DNA from: Metallosphaera yellowstonensis MK1
GTDB taxonomy: Archaea; Thermoproteota; Thermoprotei_A; Sulfolobales; Sulfolobaceae
Reading direction: 5' to 3'
NCBI RefSeq assembly: GCF_000243315.1
Contig: NZ_JH597770.1
Location: 417,740 to 481,739, forward strand
DNA length: 64,000 bases
Shown: in pieces, positions 1-10,957 of the stretch
Layout of the letters: each line of letters opens with the position of its first letter
How positions within the stretch are numbered: the first letter of the stretch is position 1
Made by a program: the position numbers and the translations under genes
The notes under the pieces: generated by a model
The model's database searches: none
Told to the model about the DNA's origin: nothing
What the model saw: only the letters and a program-made list of their open reading frames with translations

Positions 1-1220
<1,220 letters not shown>

Positions 1221-1258
1221 TGGCTGGGTGTAATTGGTCACGGTTAGCCTCTCTTGCT

Positions 1259-1405
1259 AATTTGTCCTGCTTTGTGTGCTTCTTTGATTTTTATCAGAAT
1301 ATACGTAAGCTTTTTCCGAATTGATGTATGATTTTGAATTTTGGATTGTCCGATGAGCTTAACATCTGAGAAATTTGGACAAGCGCACAAAGCAAATTTG
1401 TCCTG
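1259..1405. mobile_element. MITE-like insertion with 11-bp direct repeats and terminal inverted repeats
   Basis: The 11-mer AATTTGTCCTG occurs at 1259-1269 and again, exactly, at 1395-1405. Just inside lie inverted repeats GCTTTGTGTGC (1269-1279) and GCGCACAAAGC (1383-1393), complementary but for one G-U type pair. Direct repeats enclosing terminal inverted repeats with no ORF between them is the layout of a small non-autonomous transposon with its target duplication. A T-rich run at 1280-1293 may also end rRNA transcription. An rRNA-processing structure is an alternative reading. Confidence 0.5.
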
Positions 1406-1600
1406 AAGGTAACATCTACGTGTGAGTTTAGGGCTACAACCTCAATCCCCTAATGGCGGAGTGGTGCGCTACGATCAATTTTCTCAGACGTCAAGCATGC
1501 TGAACTAACCTAAAAATCGAAATTACGTCTCACTTTGAAAGAAAGCCTTACGTCAACGTTGACACAAACTGAAGTAACCAATAGACCGACTGTGACGGAA

Positions 1601-1612
1601 AAAGTTTATAAA
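1601..1612 (+). promoter_or_regulatory. TATA box upstream of the broken gene at 1643
   Basis: AAAGTTTATAAA lies about 33 nt ahead of the ATG at 1643, preceded by an A-rich BRE-like stretch. A second TA-rich block (GTTTTATAAC) lies at 1621-1630. Spacing fits a nearly leaderless archaeal transcript, so the degraded gene may still be transcribed. Confidence 0.5.
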
Positions 1613-1642
1613 GAAATTGAGTTTTATAACGCTTAGAGTTAT

Positions 1643-3114
1643 ATGACCGAAATTGATCCTATACCTATCACGGGAGGTATTCTAGGAGGGTTAGGGTCTG
1701 CTGTAGGTCTGGGCTTGGAGTACGGGTCGGTGAGGGACACGGCGACCTGTACAGTGAGGAGCATGAGGGACTCTCTGGCTCAGGGCCTTGGGAGGTACGC
1801 GTTCTACCCAGCGCTGGCCCTGACGACGAGGGTGTTGAGCGGGGCGACCAACGTCATGCAGGTCGTGAGGCACGGGGTCGTGGTGAGGACCGTGGAGGGG
1901 AACTACTACTACGTGGGAGGGAGGTCGAGGTACTGGGCCGGGGGAAGGGCGTTCCACGCCTATCAGTGGTCGGTGGACTTCGTAATGAGCACGGGGAGCG
2001 GCTCGGAGTCGGAGAGGTTGTGGGAGACAGTCAGGGAGACTGAGTCTGAGGTCGTGGTGATCCAGGTCAAGGGGGCCAGGATATCCAAGCGGTGGGTCAA
2101 CCCCGAGCCCCCCAGGGACTGCAACGAAGCCGTGGTGGGCTGGCTCCTGGACTGGTTGGAGAGGACCGGGAGGGGTGCAGTGCTGACCAACTACGTACCC
2201 GCGATACGCGCACAACCTAGTGGTTCACAAGAAATACCCGGAAGATTAGTTATATCTTCTGGAGGTCACTACAGTGCCGAACCGCTAGGGGAATATCTGA
2301 GGGGTACCTCGACCACTCCCCCTACCCCTACTCCACTGTCCTGACCTCCCTCAGGCCGGAATCAGGTCCCTACCCGCCCTGGGTCTCGCTCAACGGCAGG
2401 GTGGCTTACGCGTTGTTCCCAGGCCAGCTGAACTCGGCCCTCTGCGACTTCATCCTGGCCGGGCCCTACCAGAAGTACTGCCAGGATCTGGTCTCAGACA
2501 CTTCCTACAGCGAGATGCTCGTGGGTGCCCCGGTGTTCTCGGCCTTCTCCTGCCCCAGCGGTTGCAAGGGGGCCGGGCTCTTGGGACTCGTCTACTCCCT
2601 GAACCGGGCCCCGCTGAACCCCGTGACCGTGGGGGACTACAAGTTCGCCTCGCTGACCTACGTCCTGGGACCCGGGAATACTGACGGGAAATACATCGAC
2701 GCCGACCTCGACAGGTACGCCCAACAGCTCGGGGTCCACGAGGTCCTCTTCATGAGCAGGACCTACGTCTCCGGCGCCAACAGGGCCGAGAGCGAGATCG
2801 TCGCGGCACTTGGCCTCAGTCCGGTTATCGTCTCGGTCCTGGTGGCAATGGTGCCCTGGAGCCTGGACTGGGCCCAGGTCTACCAGTAGGTCAGGCCCTA
2901 CGCCGAGGCGACCAAGAACGTCATGGATAAGGTGAGGGACTTCCTCAGGTCCACGAACCAGGAGTCCCTCCAGGGGTTCGTGGACGAGTGCGTCACCGAC
3001 AATCTAGACGAGCTCAGGCTGGGCAAGGAGGAGTTCGACGAGGGCTGGCTCTACCAGTCCTCCCTCGAGTGCGTCCTGGAACACAGGGCCCCGGGCAAGG
3101 AGCTGGTCAGATAG
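1643..3114 (+). pseudogene. Broken gene of unknown function, frameshift plus in-frame amber
   Basis: An ORF from ATG 1643 runs to 2344 (233 aa), but the reading continues in another frame: that frame is open from 2221, gives a plausible protein through 2401-2886, meets TAG at 2887-2889, then stays open in the same frame to 3114. The best crossover point is about 2285-2310. Together the pieces would make one protein of roughly 490 aa. I do not recognise the family. Two cysteine-containing patches (around 2445-2475 and 2555-2570) and a short hydrophobic run before the amber codon are visible. Most of the gene is strikingly GC-rich with C/G third positions, while the first 60 bp and 2211-2290 look like the neighbouring DNA, suggesting foreign origin or a mosaic. 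A split gene expressed as separate polypeptides is less likely. Confidence 0.6.
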
Positions 3115-3505
3115 CGAGAGCGGTCATCACGGTCTTCAAGTCCATGAAGTTGTTGAGCAATGTACGGAGCCTCACCCAGATCTCCCTTAAAGTTCCCTTT
3201 ACTTGACTAAATGGAATGAACATATGTAAATTTGCATCAAGCATCGCTGAGGTACATCGGCGAGGTTTGATGAGGTACGCCTCTGTCCCAGGGACGGCCT
3301 TTGAGAGCGACGTAGACCCAGTTCCCTCCAACGGGAAATCCATGACCCGTCAGGGGTCGAGCGGTAGAGCCTTTTCTGGGTCAGAGTGCCCTCAGAGTTT
3401 GTGGAGTTCCGCCCTCTCCTTGGGCAATGAGACAGAAATCCTCGCCCTTCAGGACCTGGTAGCCCTAGACGTTCAGTTAGCTGATCGAGACGCGTAGAGC
3501 TGAAT
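3115..3505. other. Gene-poor gap between two broken genes
   Basis: No credible gene is seen. A 93-codon frame at 3216-3497 has poor protein character. The stretch around 3370-3460, with short GC-rich complementary runs, resembles the non-coding ends that decayed IS200/IS605-type elements leave in Sulfolobales genomes, but I cannot align it to a known element. Treated as decayed accessory DNA. Confidence 0.35.
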
Positions 3506-4957
3506 CTACCACACGTCCATAGATATCAATTTCTCCTCGGTCATGGCGAGCATAGTGTTCCTCACCCCCTCCCTGTTACCTACTCCGCTGAGCTTTACTC
3601 CTCCGAAGGGAAGGGCGTCCCACCTCAGTCTAGTGCTGTCGTTCAGGATCACAGCTCCTGTCCTGAGTTCCCTGGCTATCCTGAGTCCCCTCTTGAGGTC
3701 TGACGTGAATACTGATGCCTGAAGGCCGTACTCTGTGGAGTTGGCCATCTCCACTGCCTCCCCGTCGGTCGAGAACCTAGCTACCGGAGCAATGGGGCCG
3801 AAGACCTCCCTCTTCATTACCTCCATGTCCAATCCCGCCTCTCCTACAACCGTTGGAGGGAAGAAGAAACCGGTCTCCAGGGCCTTACCTGAATAGACCG
3901 ATCCACCCTTCCTCCTGGAGTCCTCCACCAGCTTGGCCATGTCCTCCTTGGCCTTCTTGGAGATCACCGGACCGACCTCGGTGGACTCGTCAAGGGGATC
4001 TCCCACATTCAGTTCCTTTACTCTTTTGACGTACTCCTCCAGGAACCTAGAGTAAACCTTCTCCTGAACTAAGATCCTCTTCCCGGCGTTGCAGTTCTAA
4101 CCGGCGTACTCAAACCTGGCCCTGACCGATACCTGAACTGCCTTATCCAGGTCCGCATCCTCCAGGACTATGATGGGATCTGAACCTCCCATCTCTGCCA
4201 TGACCCTCTTCCCCAGGCTGACTGCCCTGGAAGCTATGGAAGTACCTACGGGAGTGGAACCGGTGAACGTTATCCCCGACACCTTCCTGTTGCTCACCAA
4301 CTCCTCACCCACGCTGTCTCCTCCCCCGGGCAAGACGCTGAGAGTGCCCTTGGGTAGGCCGGCCTGGTAAAGTATCTCCCCCATGAGGAGGGCAGTGAGG
4401 GGAGTGGATGAGGAAGGTTTCACCACGACTGTGTTGCCTACCACCAGGTTGGGAGCTACCTTATGGGCGAAACTGTTGGCTGGGAAGTTGAAGGGGAGGA
4501 TTGCCCCCACCACGCCCAGCGGTTCCCTCAGCGAGAGCACCAGTCTCCTCTCATTTCCTGGGGGGTATTCATATCCGTCGACCCTGAACGTCTTTCCCTC
4601 GAGGACGATCCTGGCTTCCTCCGCAGCTATCCTGAAGAGTTGTACTGCCCTACTCACCTCCACCCTGGAGTCCCTTATGGGCTTCCCCGACTCCGTGGTG
4701 AGCAATCTCGCGACCTCCTCGCTCCTTGAGGCCAGGATCTCTGAGGCTCTGACCAACACCTTAGCCCTATCCTTAATTGACAGCCTGGAGAAGATTTGAA
4801 ATGACTCCAATGCCAGGTCCACAGCCCTCCTGGTCTCTTCCCTCCCGGCCTCCCACACCTCTCCCACTACTTCCTCAGTTGCAGGGTTGAGGACCTTGAT
4901 TACCCTCTCTCCCCTTACCTTCTCTCCACCTAAGATCAAGGTGACCAGAAATAACAT
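3506..4957 (-). pseudogene. Aldehyde dehydrogenase, interrupted by an amber codon before the catalytic Cys
   Basis: NAD(P)-dependent ALDH of full family length (about 483 codons) on the minus strand. The N-terminal part (4957-4100) has the nucleotide-binding FTGSTPVG motif and the general-base glutamate in AEMGG. A TAG at 4097-4099 follows FEYAG; the frame then continues directly with NCNAGKR, which carries the nucleophilic cysteine, and on to 3506 with the C-terminal ...FGGVKLSG... motif. Relatives have Q at this point, so a single CAG-to-TAG change explains it. No ATG lies close after the stop, so the second half would not restore an enzyme. Beside the homoprotocatechuate operon, it is the natural candidate for carboxymethyl-hydroxymuconate semialdehyde dehydrogenase, but substrate is inferred. 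Readthrough or a sequencing error are the alternatives to a true pseudogene. Confidence 0.85.
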
Positions 4958-4993
4958 CCTTTTCCAGCTAAAGAGTTTCCCGCTAACAGGTTT

Positions 4994-5626
4994 TCAGTCA
5001 CTCAAGTAGAATTCCGTCAACTTCCTGTAGGCGTTCCTGAGGTGATGTAGGAAAGTTACCTTGCTGAGGCCCAGGAGAGACGCAACCTCCTCGGCGTCAG
5101 CCCTCCTGGGGTAATCCAGGTAACCGTGGGCCAAGGCTGCCCTTAGCACCCTGTTCTCTGAGGGCGTGAGCCTGGGGGAGACCTTAGGTTTAAATTCCTC
5201 CACGGTGTAATTCATTACCCTACCGAACTCCGAGAATCCCTTGAGGACCTCGTTAACTGAGTCCCTGGGTAGGGCGAAGGACCACGTCTCCATCCCTTTG
5301 CCTATCCTGTTGTTGACGAATAGTACCTCCTTATCGTATAGGTACCCCGCCAGGGAATCCCTGTACTTGTTAAGGAAGTCCACCAGGACCTGATCCTCGT
5401 GTATGGAAACCTTGTTTATCCTGAGGATACCGGGGAGTCTCTTCATCCTCAGTGCCACTTCCTTCCCTTGGCTGGGGAGGAGGAGTCTGGACCTGAGGTA
5501 GTCCTTCTCCGGATAGACCTGGTAATTCAGTGTTATTGCGTCTATGTCCTCCAAGACGCTGGTCCAGCAACCCTCATGTTGGACCGAAACAGTCATTAGC
5601 TTTATGAGTCCCATATCGAATATCAT
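4994..5626 (-). CDS. Bacterioopsin-activator (HTH_10) type transcriptional regulator
   Basis: 210-aa protein. The last 55 residues (SPRLTPSENRVLRAAL, then DAEEVASLLGLSKVTFLHHLR) match the HTH_10 domain found at the C-terminus of Bat-like archaeal regulators; the preceding 150 residues would form the small-ligand sensing part. ATG at 5626 sits just after a TTTATAATG box around 5640, so the mRNA is probably leaderless. It lies between the broken ALDH and the MFS transporter, all on the minus strand, and close to the aromatic degradation operon. That position suggests a local regulator responding to an aromatic substrate; this is inference. Confidence 0.82.
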   Translation of the reverse strand: MIFDMGLIKLMTVSVQHEGCWTSVLEDIDAITLNYQVYPEKDYLRSRLLLPSQGKEVALRMKRLPGILRINKVSIHEDQVLVDFLNKYRDSLAGYLYDKEVLFVNNRIGKGMETWSFALPRDSVNEVLKGFSEFGRVMNYTVEEFKPKVSPRLTPSENRVLRAALAHGYLDYPRRADAEEVASLLGLSKVTFLHHLRNAYRKLTEFYLSD

Positions 5627-5710
5627 TGACTCCTTTAAACATTATAAACCTTTCCTTATCATTTATAGAGAAATTATTGGTTTTAAATAAGAGGAGAAAA
5701 AAATAATGGT

Positions 5711-7177
5711 TTAGGGAGAGATCTCGTCCAGTCTCCTCTTTGCCGTTTTTATTCCAGCTAGGGAGATCAACGCCGAGATGACCTGGAAGGATATCATGAG
5801 CATGAACACCTCAAGACTGGAGGAGGAGTTCACGCCTCCCGAGAGGATTGAGCCTATCTGGAGGGCGACCGCGAAAGCCCCGATTCCGCCCCCTATGTGT
5901 CCTAACCCGTCTGCTAGGCCGAACCCGGTCACCCTAGCCCTAGTTGGAAAGTTTTCCGTGGTCCAGGTATAGGAAATTGGTATCCATAGATCTATGCCGA
6001 AGAACAAGATCATGGCCCCCAGGACGGCAAGACCTAGGTTTGATCCAGAAAAGGCCAGCGTGATACCTCCCAACAGAGATATGGCAGCGGATATGGGTAC
6101 CCAAATCTTTCTCTCCATCTTATCACCCAGGAATATGAGAACTAGGGGCACCGCGATGAACCCTAGAACACCCAGTGCGGCTATCATTCCGGCTTCTGGG
6201 GGAGGGTAACCCAGGGCCGAAAGGATCGTGGTCAAACCAGCGGCATTGGTGTAAACCGTTATGTAACCGAAGAACCACATCAGCATCAGGACGATCCACC
6301 TCCTCAGATAGACCCTGTTCCCGAGGATGGTCTTCAGGGCCTCGGCGTACGACGTTTCTGTGGCAACTTTAACTTCCAGGTACTGGGGCACGGGAGGGAG
6401 TGAGCCCAATTTTCTCTCCGCCATCCTCTCCATCCTAGACACTATCTCTGAGGCTTCCTTGACCCTCCCCTTACTGATCAGCCATCTTGGTGACTCTGGG
6501 AGCTCAAACCTCAGTGCCAGACCTATTATTGCGAGAAGTGAACCTATCCCGTACATTATCCTCCAGCCTGAAGTTGTGAAGATGCCGGTGGAGCCTAAGG
6601 CAAAGGGGAGGCCCAACGGGAACGGGGACGGAGGGGTTGTGAGGAGGAGACCGAGCCATAAACCCAAGAAGGCGCCCAGCGTAGCGAAGAGGAAGACCAT
6701 GGAAGTATACTTAGCCCTACCCTGGATAGGGGCGACCTCGTTTATGTAGGTGTTCACTATGGCCAAGTCAGCCCCTACTCCGACACCGGTTATTGTCCTA
6801 GCTATCAGGTAATTAGTGTAGTCTGGGGAGAGGGCATTATAGAGGGAACCGAGTCCCGTTATGGCCATGGTGAGGACCAACATGGACCTTCTTCCGAACC
6901 TGTCGGAGAGAGGGGTTATCAGGAGTGCACCTACGACGTATCCTACTAGATTCCAGAGGACTACAGGACCCAGCAATTCCGCTATCCTAGGAGAAGAGGG
7001 AGAGGTCACGCCGAAGGTGGTCAGGGCAGTCTGAATGAAGGATACGTTTATGTCGAAGATATCAAAAAACGTGAAGAGGAAACCGACTCCCAAAATTCCA
7101 ATAAAAATGGATGAGAGGGACCAGATGGGAATACGATCCAGTCTGGCTATGACCTCAGACGCAGACTTCTCTTCCAT
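5711..7177 (-). CDS. MFS transporter, possible aromatic acid permease
   Basis: 488-aa integral membrane protein with about 12 hydrophobic segments. The signature between TM2 and TM3, SDRFGRRSM (residues ~90-98), and a second RFELPESPRWL block after TM6 are typical of the sugar/metabolite:H+ symporter branch of the major facilitator superfamily. A TTATATT box around 7206-7212 fits initiation at ATG 7177. Given the neighbouring hydroxyphenylacetate genes it may import an aromatic acid (HpaX-like role), but MFS sequence alone does not define substrate. The two loops rich in P and S (residues ~185 and ~440) are unremarkable for the family. Confidence 0.88.
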   Translation of the reverse strand: MEEKSASEVIARLDRIPIWSLSSIFIGILGVGFLFTFFDIFDINVSFIQTALTTFGVTSPSSPRIAELLGPVVLWNLVGYVVGALLITPLSDRFGRRSMLVLTMAITGLGSLYNALSPDYTNYLIARTITGVGVGADLAIVNTYINEVAPIQGRAKYTSMVFLFATLGAFLGLWLGLLLTTPPSPFPLGLPFALGSTGIFTTSGWRIMYGIGSLLAIIGLALRFELPESPRWLISKGRVKEASEIVSRMERMAERKLGSLPPVPQYLEVKVATETSYAEALKTILGNRVYLRRWIVLMLMWFFGYITVYTNAAGLTTILSALGYPPPEAGMIAALGVLGFIAVPLVLIFLGDKMERKIWVPISAAISLLGGITLAFSGSNLGLAVLGAMILFFGIDLWIPISYTWTTENFPTRARVTGFGLADGLGHIGGGIGAFAVALQIGSILSGGVNSSSSLEVFMLMISFQVISALISLAGIKTAKRRLDEISP

Positions 7178-7430
7178 AAAGGTCTAAGATCATTTGAGAA
7201 ATGGAATATAACGGGAACATTAAACCGGTTTCATTCAGTGAGTAATTTTCCTTATTCTGGTCGTTTTATTGACAGAGGTTATCACGTTTTCGAGGGCATT
7301 CCATCACTGGTCTTAGGTGGCCGTGCTTGGGTTCTTACAGTCGTTGTCACTTAAGTGTCAGTCACCATACGTGAGGTTGATCGAAACCAGGGACTATCGC
7401 CCTCTCAGGAAGAAGCTTAAGAACGTGAAT

Positions 7431-7760
7431 TCAAGGGGTCTCCCTTCCCCTCTCGAATCCGTAGATCACGGAGAAGTTTGACAGAACTCCCAATGCCAGG
7501 AAGGTGTGTAGTACCAAAAAGACACCTCTCAGGGAAAACAACGCTACGGTTCCAGCCAATATGACTAGAAAGACGTTACCTAAGCACATCCTCCTTATCA
7601 TCCCCTCACTCTTCCAGGAACACACCGAGGAGAGGATGAGCAGTGATATACCCACAATGACGTGGGGAAGAAATAGGAACTTCAGGGACGATAAGACGAC
7701 GCCAATAAGGAATTGAAGCACCGTCAAACCAGCCCCAAGTAGGGCTAAACCCTTTATCAT
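7431..7760 (-). CDS. Small four-TM membrane protein of unknown function
   Basis: 109 residues, almost entirely hydrophobic with four predicted membrane spans separated by short basic loops (SWKSEGMIRR between TM2 and TM3). ATG at 7760 is the only good start. No enzyme motif is visible and I do not recognise the family. It stands alone between a 250-bp and a 740-bp gene-free stretch, so no operon partner helps to place it. Confidence 0.65.
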   Translation of the reverse strand: MIKGLALLGAGLTVLQFLIGVVLSSLKFLFLPHVIVGISLLILSSVCSWKSEGMIRRMCLGNVFLVILAGTVALFSLRGVFLVLHTFLALGVLSNFSVIYGFERGRETP

Positions 7761-8060
7761 GTGAAAGAAAGAGAATGTCCGCTTAAATGTTTCGTGGGAT
7801 CTCCAGTAGCTGTCCTCGGGGGGACTCCAACGCGGAATCTCATCAGTTCGTCAGGGGCGTAGCTATACAGCACTAGCTAAGGTAACCCTAGTATCGTCGA
7901 TTACGGAAACGATAACGGAAGGTCCTCATTCATCGTAAGTGGGGAATTTATGGTGGAAAATTTAAGTTTGAACGGAACGGCTTAATTCCGTTTGCCCCTA
8001 AACTTTCGTTTCACTCATTTTATCTTCAATCATGATCTAGCGTAGGGACTTAGCCCTCAG

Positions 8061-8087
8061 CCACCTACCAAGCTTAACGGTAGGTGG
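8061..8087. repeat. Perfect 9-bp hairpin
   Basis: CCACCTACC (8061-8069) and GGTAGGTGG (8079-8087) are exact complements around a 9-nt loop. There is no T-run after it, so it is not a typical terminator. Subterminal hairpins of this size mark IS200/IS605-family ends; here no transposase gene remains. Confidence 0.5.
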
Positions 8088-8471
8088 GTCACGGGACTCC
8101 TTCGAGCCCAACGGCAAGGGACTCACATCTCTGCAATCTCTCCCACCCTTTTGGGCATAGCCCACATCGAGTGAGAGTTCATCTTTTATCAATAAAATTG
8201 TAATAAACGAATATAAAACGCTTCCATTAACGTAAAAAGGGCTTCAGCCCAAAAGCCCAAACTCCTTGCTTTCTGTCGTCCTGAGAGTTGTCACGATGTT
8301 GATCACGACTAGAACAGATCCTCACCTGAAAGGTAACTTTGATCTCGGGGAAAAGGTTTCGAATGCGAGTTAAAGAGCCCGTTCCTACAGTTGAAGTCAG
8401 AGGTCTCCTCACAACATCATGAAACTTGTTTCAACATGAGAGCTTTCCACTGAAACTCATTTCATTTATTG

Positions 8472-8480
8472 CTTATAGAA
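8472..8480 (+). promoter_or_regulatory. TATA box of the aromatic degradation operon
   Basis: CTTATAGAA, centred about 27 nt before position 8503, places the transcription start next to the first start codons of the dioxygenase gene and predicts a leaderless operon mRNA. Confidence 0.6.
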
Positions 8481-8508
8481 ATCAACTCTAGTTAACTTTT
8501 GAGTGACC

Positions 8509-9453
8509 ATGATTGATATCTTGAGGGTCTCACATGTTGTCTACAGGGTCACGGATCTGGAGCGCGCACTTTACTTCTATCGTGACCTCTTGGGCTTCGT
8601 GGAGACGGAGAGATCAGGGGAAGAGGTATACCTGAGGGGTATAGAGGAGGGGCAACATCACAGCTTGATTTTGAGAAAAGCGGAGTCTAACGGTCTCTCC
8701 TATGCAGCCTTGAGGGTGAGAAGACCGGAGCACTTAGACGTGGCTAAACAGACTTTCCAGGAGATGGGGATCAGGTATAGGTTCTATAAAGAGAAGGGAG
8801 TAGAGGAGGCCGTCCTCTTTGAGGATCCGCAGGGCATACCCATTCTCCTATATCATGATATGGAGTACGTGGGGGACAACAGGCTCAAGTTCCATATCCA
8901 TAGGGGAGTAAGCCCGGTGCGGATAGACCACATAAACTTCATGGTGAGGGACTTGGAGGCAGAGGTTGAGTTCTACACCAAGGTTCTCGGCTTCCTGGAA
9001 ACCGAGACCTTCTTGGACAAGGAGGGAAAGAAGATGGTCTCTTGGATGACGAGGATAGGCCACTCGCATGAGGTGGCGATAGCTAGGAGCTCTAGGAACG
9101 TACCTGGGTTCCATCACGCCACCTTTTACGTCCACGATGTGAGGGATATCATCAAGGCAGCTGATATAATTTCAGCTGCAGGGATGTGGGACTCCCTGGA
9201 GAGAGGGCCAGGAAGGCACGGTGTGACACAGGGTTTCTATGTCTACCTCAGGGATCAGGACAGGAATAGGATAGAGTTCTTCACAGGGGATTACTTTGTG
9301 CTCGACCCGGACAAATGGAAGCCCATAGCCTGGACGTGGGATCAACTTAGGTACCGCTCCGACTTCTGGGGGAGGGAAGTCCCAGAGACTTGGCTCAAGG
9401 AGTGGGTTCCCGTGGAGGACATCACGGGTAAATTACGGGGGTGGAGTACGTGA
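8509..9453 (+). CDS. hpaD: Extradiol ring-cleavage dioxygenase (3,4-dihydroxyphenylacetate 2,3-dioxygenase type)
   Basis: About 314 aa with two vicinal-oxygen-chelate (glyoxalase-fold) domains, residues ~5-130 and ~140-280. The second domain carries the metal ligands: His in [12 protein letters not shown], His in [12 protein letters not shown] and Glu in [11 protein letters not shown]. This is the type I extradiol dioxygenase pattern; it opens the catecholic ring of homoprotocatechuate with Fe(II)/Mn(II). ATG 8509 is chosen; GTG at 8503 is an in-frame alternative, and both sit at the predicted transcription start. Its TGA overlaps the GTG of the downstream hydroxylase, indicating coupling. 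Confidence 0.88.
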   Translation: MIDILRVSHVVYRVTDLERALYFYRDLLGFVETERSGEEVYLRGIEEGQHHSLILRKAESNGLSYAALRVRRPEHLDVAKQTFQEMGIRYRFYKEKGVEEAVLFEDPQGIPILLYHDMEYVGDNRLKFHIHRGVSPVRIDHINFMVRDLEAEVEFYTKVLGFLETETFLDKEGKKMVSWMTRIGHSHEVAIARSSRNVPGFHHATFYVHDVRDIIKAADIISAAGMWDSLERGPGRHGVTQGFYVYLRDQDRNRIEFFTGDYFVLDPDKWKPIAWTWDQLRYRSDFWGREVPETWLKEWVPVEDITGKLRGWST

Positions 9454-10931
9454 TCCGTAGGGGATCAGATTTCATAAGGAGCATGAAAGAGGGACACCAC
9501 GGAGAGGTCTATTATAACGGCGAGAAGGTTGAGGACGTAACTGAACACCCGGCCTTCAGGTCGGCAGTGAGGACCGTGGCTGACTACTATGACCTACACT
9601 GGAGCGAGAGCCTTAAGGAGTATCTAAGGATATACAACCCAGATGTGGGTGAGGAGACCAGTGTAACCTTCTTCAGACCCAGGAACAAGGACGACCTCAG
9701 GAGGCTCAGGATTGGGATATCTAAGATCTATGACTTCTATAGGGGCTTCTTCGGCAGGAGTCCAGATTACTTGAACGTGTGGACAATGCTCTTCTACGCC
9801 CACGCTGAGGACTACTTCGGGAAGGTCTTCGGTAGCAGGATGATGGAGAACGTGATAGAGCTCTACAGGGAGGCTACCAGGCAGGACCTCTTCTACACTC
9901 ACGCCATAGTAGCTCCCATGTACGATAGGTCCAGGCCACCCTCTCAATGGGAAGACCCCTATATACAGATAGGTGTGGTCAGGGAGACCAGTGAGGGCGT
10001 AGTGGTGAGAGGCGCAGCACTGCTCTCCACCGCAGGACCCTACTCAGAAAGGTTATGGTACCTTCCCAACATCAGGAGGGACACCGACCCCAGGTACGCC
10101 ATATTCTTCTCCCTCCCCACAGAATCCAAGGGAGTGAAGTTCATCTCCAGGAGAGGGTTCCATCCTAAGGAAGGCTTCGGAGAGTTCGAGTACCCACTCA
10201 CCTCAAAGTACGAGGAACCCGACGCCATAATGGTCTTAGACGATGTGTTAGTACCCTGGGATAGGATAATTTTCTACAAGAAACCAGAGGAAATAGAAGG
10301 ATTCATGTGGCATACGGTGAACCTTAGGGCGTGGTTCAACTGGCACTTCGTGATCCAGCACTACTCTAGGACGAAGTTCTTGGCCGGTTTGGCCATAGCC
10401 TTGGCGGAGGCCGTGGGGATAAACAACTTCATCAACGTCCAGGAAAAGTTGGGGGAGATACTGCTCTACTTATCCATATATGAAGCTGGGATGGTGGCAT
10501 CAGAGGAATTGGGAGAGCAACTGGACAGCATCTACAGGCCCAATCCCCAGATCTCCATAGCTGTGAGCGCAATGGGCATGAAGGCCCTGCCCAGAATAAA
10601 CGAGATCTTAAGGCTCATAAGTGCCGGATCTTCTATACCGGTTCCAGCTGGGATCAAGGACTTCGAGAACCCTGAGGAGAGGAGGCTTCTGGAGAAGTAT
10701 ATGTCATCCAAGGGTCTAAATGCCCTGGATAGGGTGAAGCTATTCAATATCCTCTGGGATACGATCGGCTCAGAGACCGGGATAAGGTACGAGCAATATG
10801 ATAGGTTCAGTAGGGGGGATCCAACAATAAGGTGGGCCCAAATGTACACCGAGGTCTTCAAGGAGAAGAAAGGAGAGTACGTTAAGATCATAAGGGACAT
10901 TATGGATCAGATACCTAACCCTAAAGCCTAA
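9450..10931 (+). CDS. hpaB: 4-hydroxyphenylacetate 3-monooxygenase, oxygenase component
   Basis: About 493 aa, the usual length of HpaB-family FADH2-dependent hydroxylases, with family blocks such as [26 protein letters not shown] and [10 protein letters not shown]. It hydroxylates 4-hydroxyphenylacetate ortho to the OH, making the catechol that the dioxygenase cleaves, using reduced flavin from a separate reductase (no hpaC is seen here). GTG 9450 shares its TGA with the end of the dioxygenase gene (GTGA overlap); a GTG at 9441 is the longer alternative. 4-hydroxybutyryl-CoA dehydratase is related, but the operon context favours HpaB. Confidence 0.9.
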   Translation: MIRRGSDFIRSMKEGHHGEVYYNGEKVEDVTEHPAFRSAVRTVADYYDLHWSESLKEYLRIYNPDVGEETSVTFFRPRNKDDLRRLRIGISKIYDFYRGFFGRSPDYLNVWTMLFYAHAEDYFGKVFGSRMMENVIELYREATRQDLFYTHAIVAPMYDRSRPPSQWEDPYIQIGVVRETSEGVVVRGAALLSTAGPYSERLWYLPNIRRDTDPRYAIFFSLPTESKGVKFISRRGFHPKEGFGEFEYPLTSKYEEPDAIMVLDDVLVPWDRIIFYKKPEEIEGFMWHTVNLRAWFNWHFVIQHYSRTKFLAGLAIALAEAVGINNFINVQEKLGEILLYLSIYEAGMVASEELGEQLDSIYRPNPQISIAVSAMGMKALPRINEILRLISAGSSIPVPAGIKDFENPEERRLLEKYMSSKGLNALDRVKLFNILWDTIGSETGIRYEQYDRFSRGDPTIRWAQMYTEVFKEKKGEYVKIIRDIMDQIPNPKA

Positions 10932-10957
10932 ATAAGGACTTCCATGTGGTTATCACA

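Larger units (their letters stand above)
7761..8502. other. 740-bp gene-free region with hairpins, likely relic DNA
   Basis: No credible ORF is visible; a 61-codon minus-strand frame at 8227-8412 is not convincing. The region contains a 9-bp hairpin at 8061-8087, a GGGC-TTCA-GCCC mini-hairpin near 8240-8251, and AT-rich promoter-like DNA from 8180 to 8220. It looks like decayed mobile DNA between the transporter side and the degradation operon. Confidence 0.45.

Noticed and set aside
3085-3135. GTGATGA-13 nt-CTGA on the minus strand at the end of the broken gene
   Set aside because: Only half of a guide RNA is present, with no partner C'/D pair on either side; it overlaps former coding sequence.
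1643-4957. Amber codons in two adjacent genes read as pyrrolysine or suppressor-tRNA recoding
   Set aside because: TAG ends normal genes in this window (for example at 24267-24269 and 28759-28761), no pyl genes are seen, and one of the two genes also has a frameshift.
7270-7325. Minus-strand GTGATGG/GTGATAA pair resembling C and C' boxes
   Set aside because: No CTGA-type D or D' box at the needed distances.
8227-8412. 61-aa minus-strand ORF ahead of the degradation operon
   Set aside because: No homology recognised, no good start context, and it lies in hairpin-rich relic DNA.
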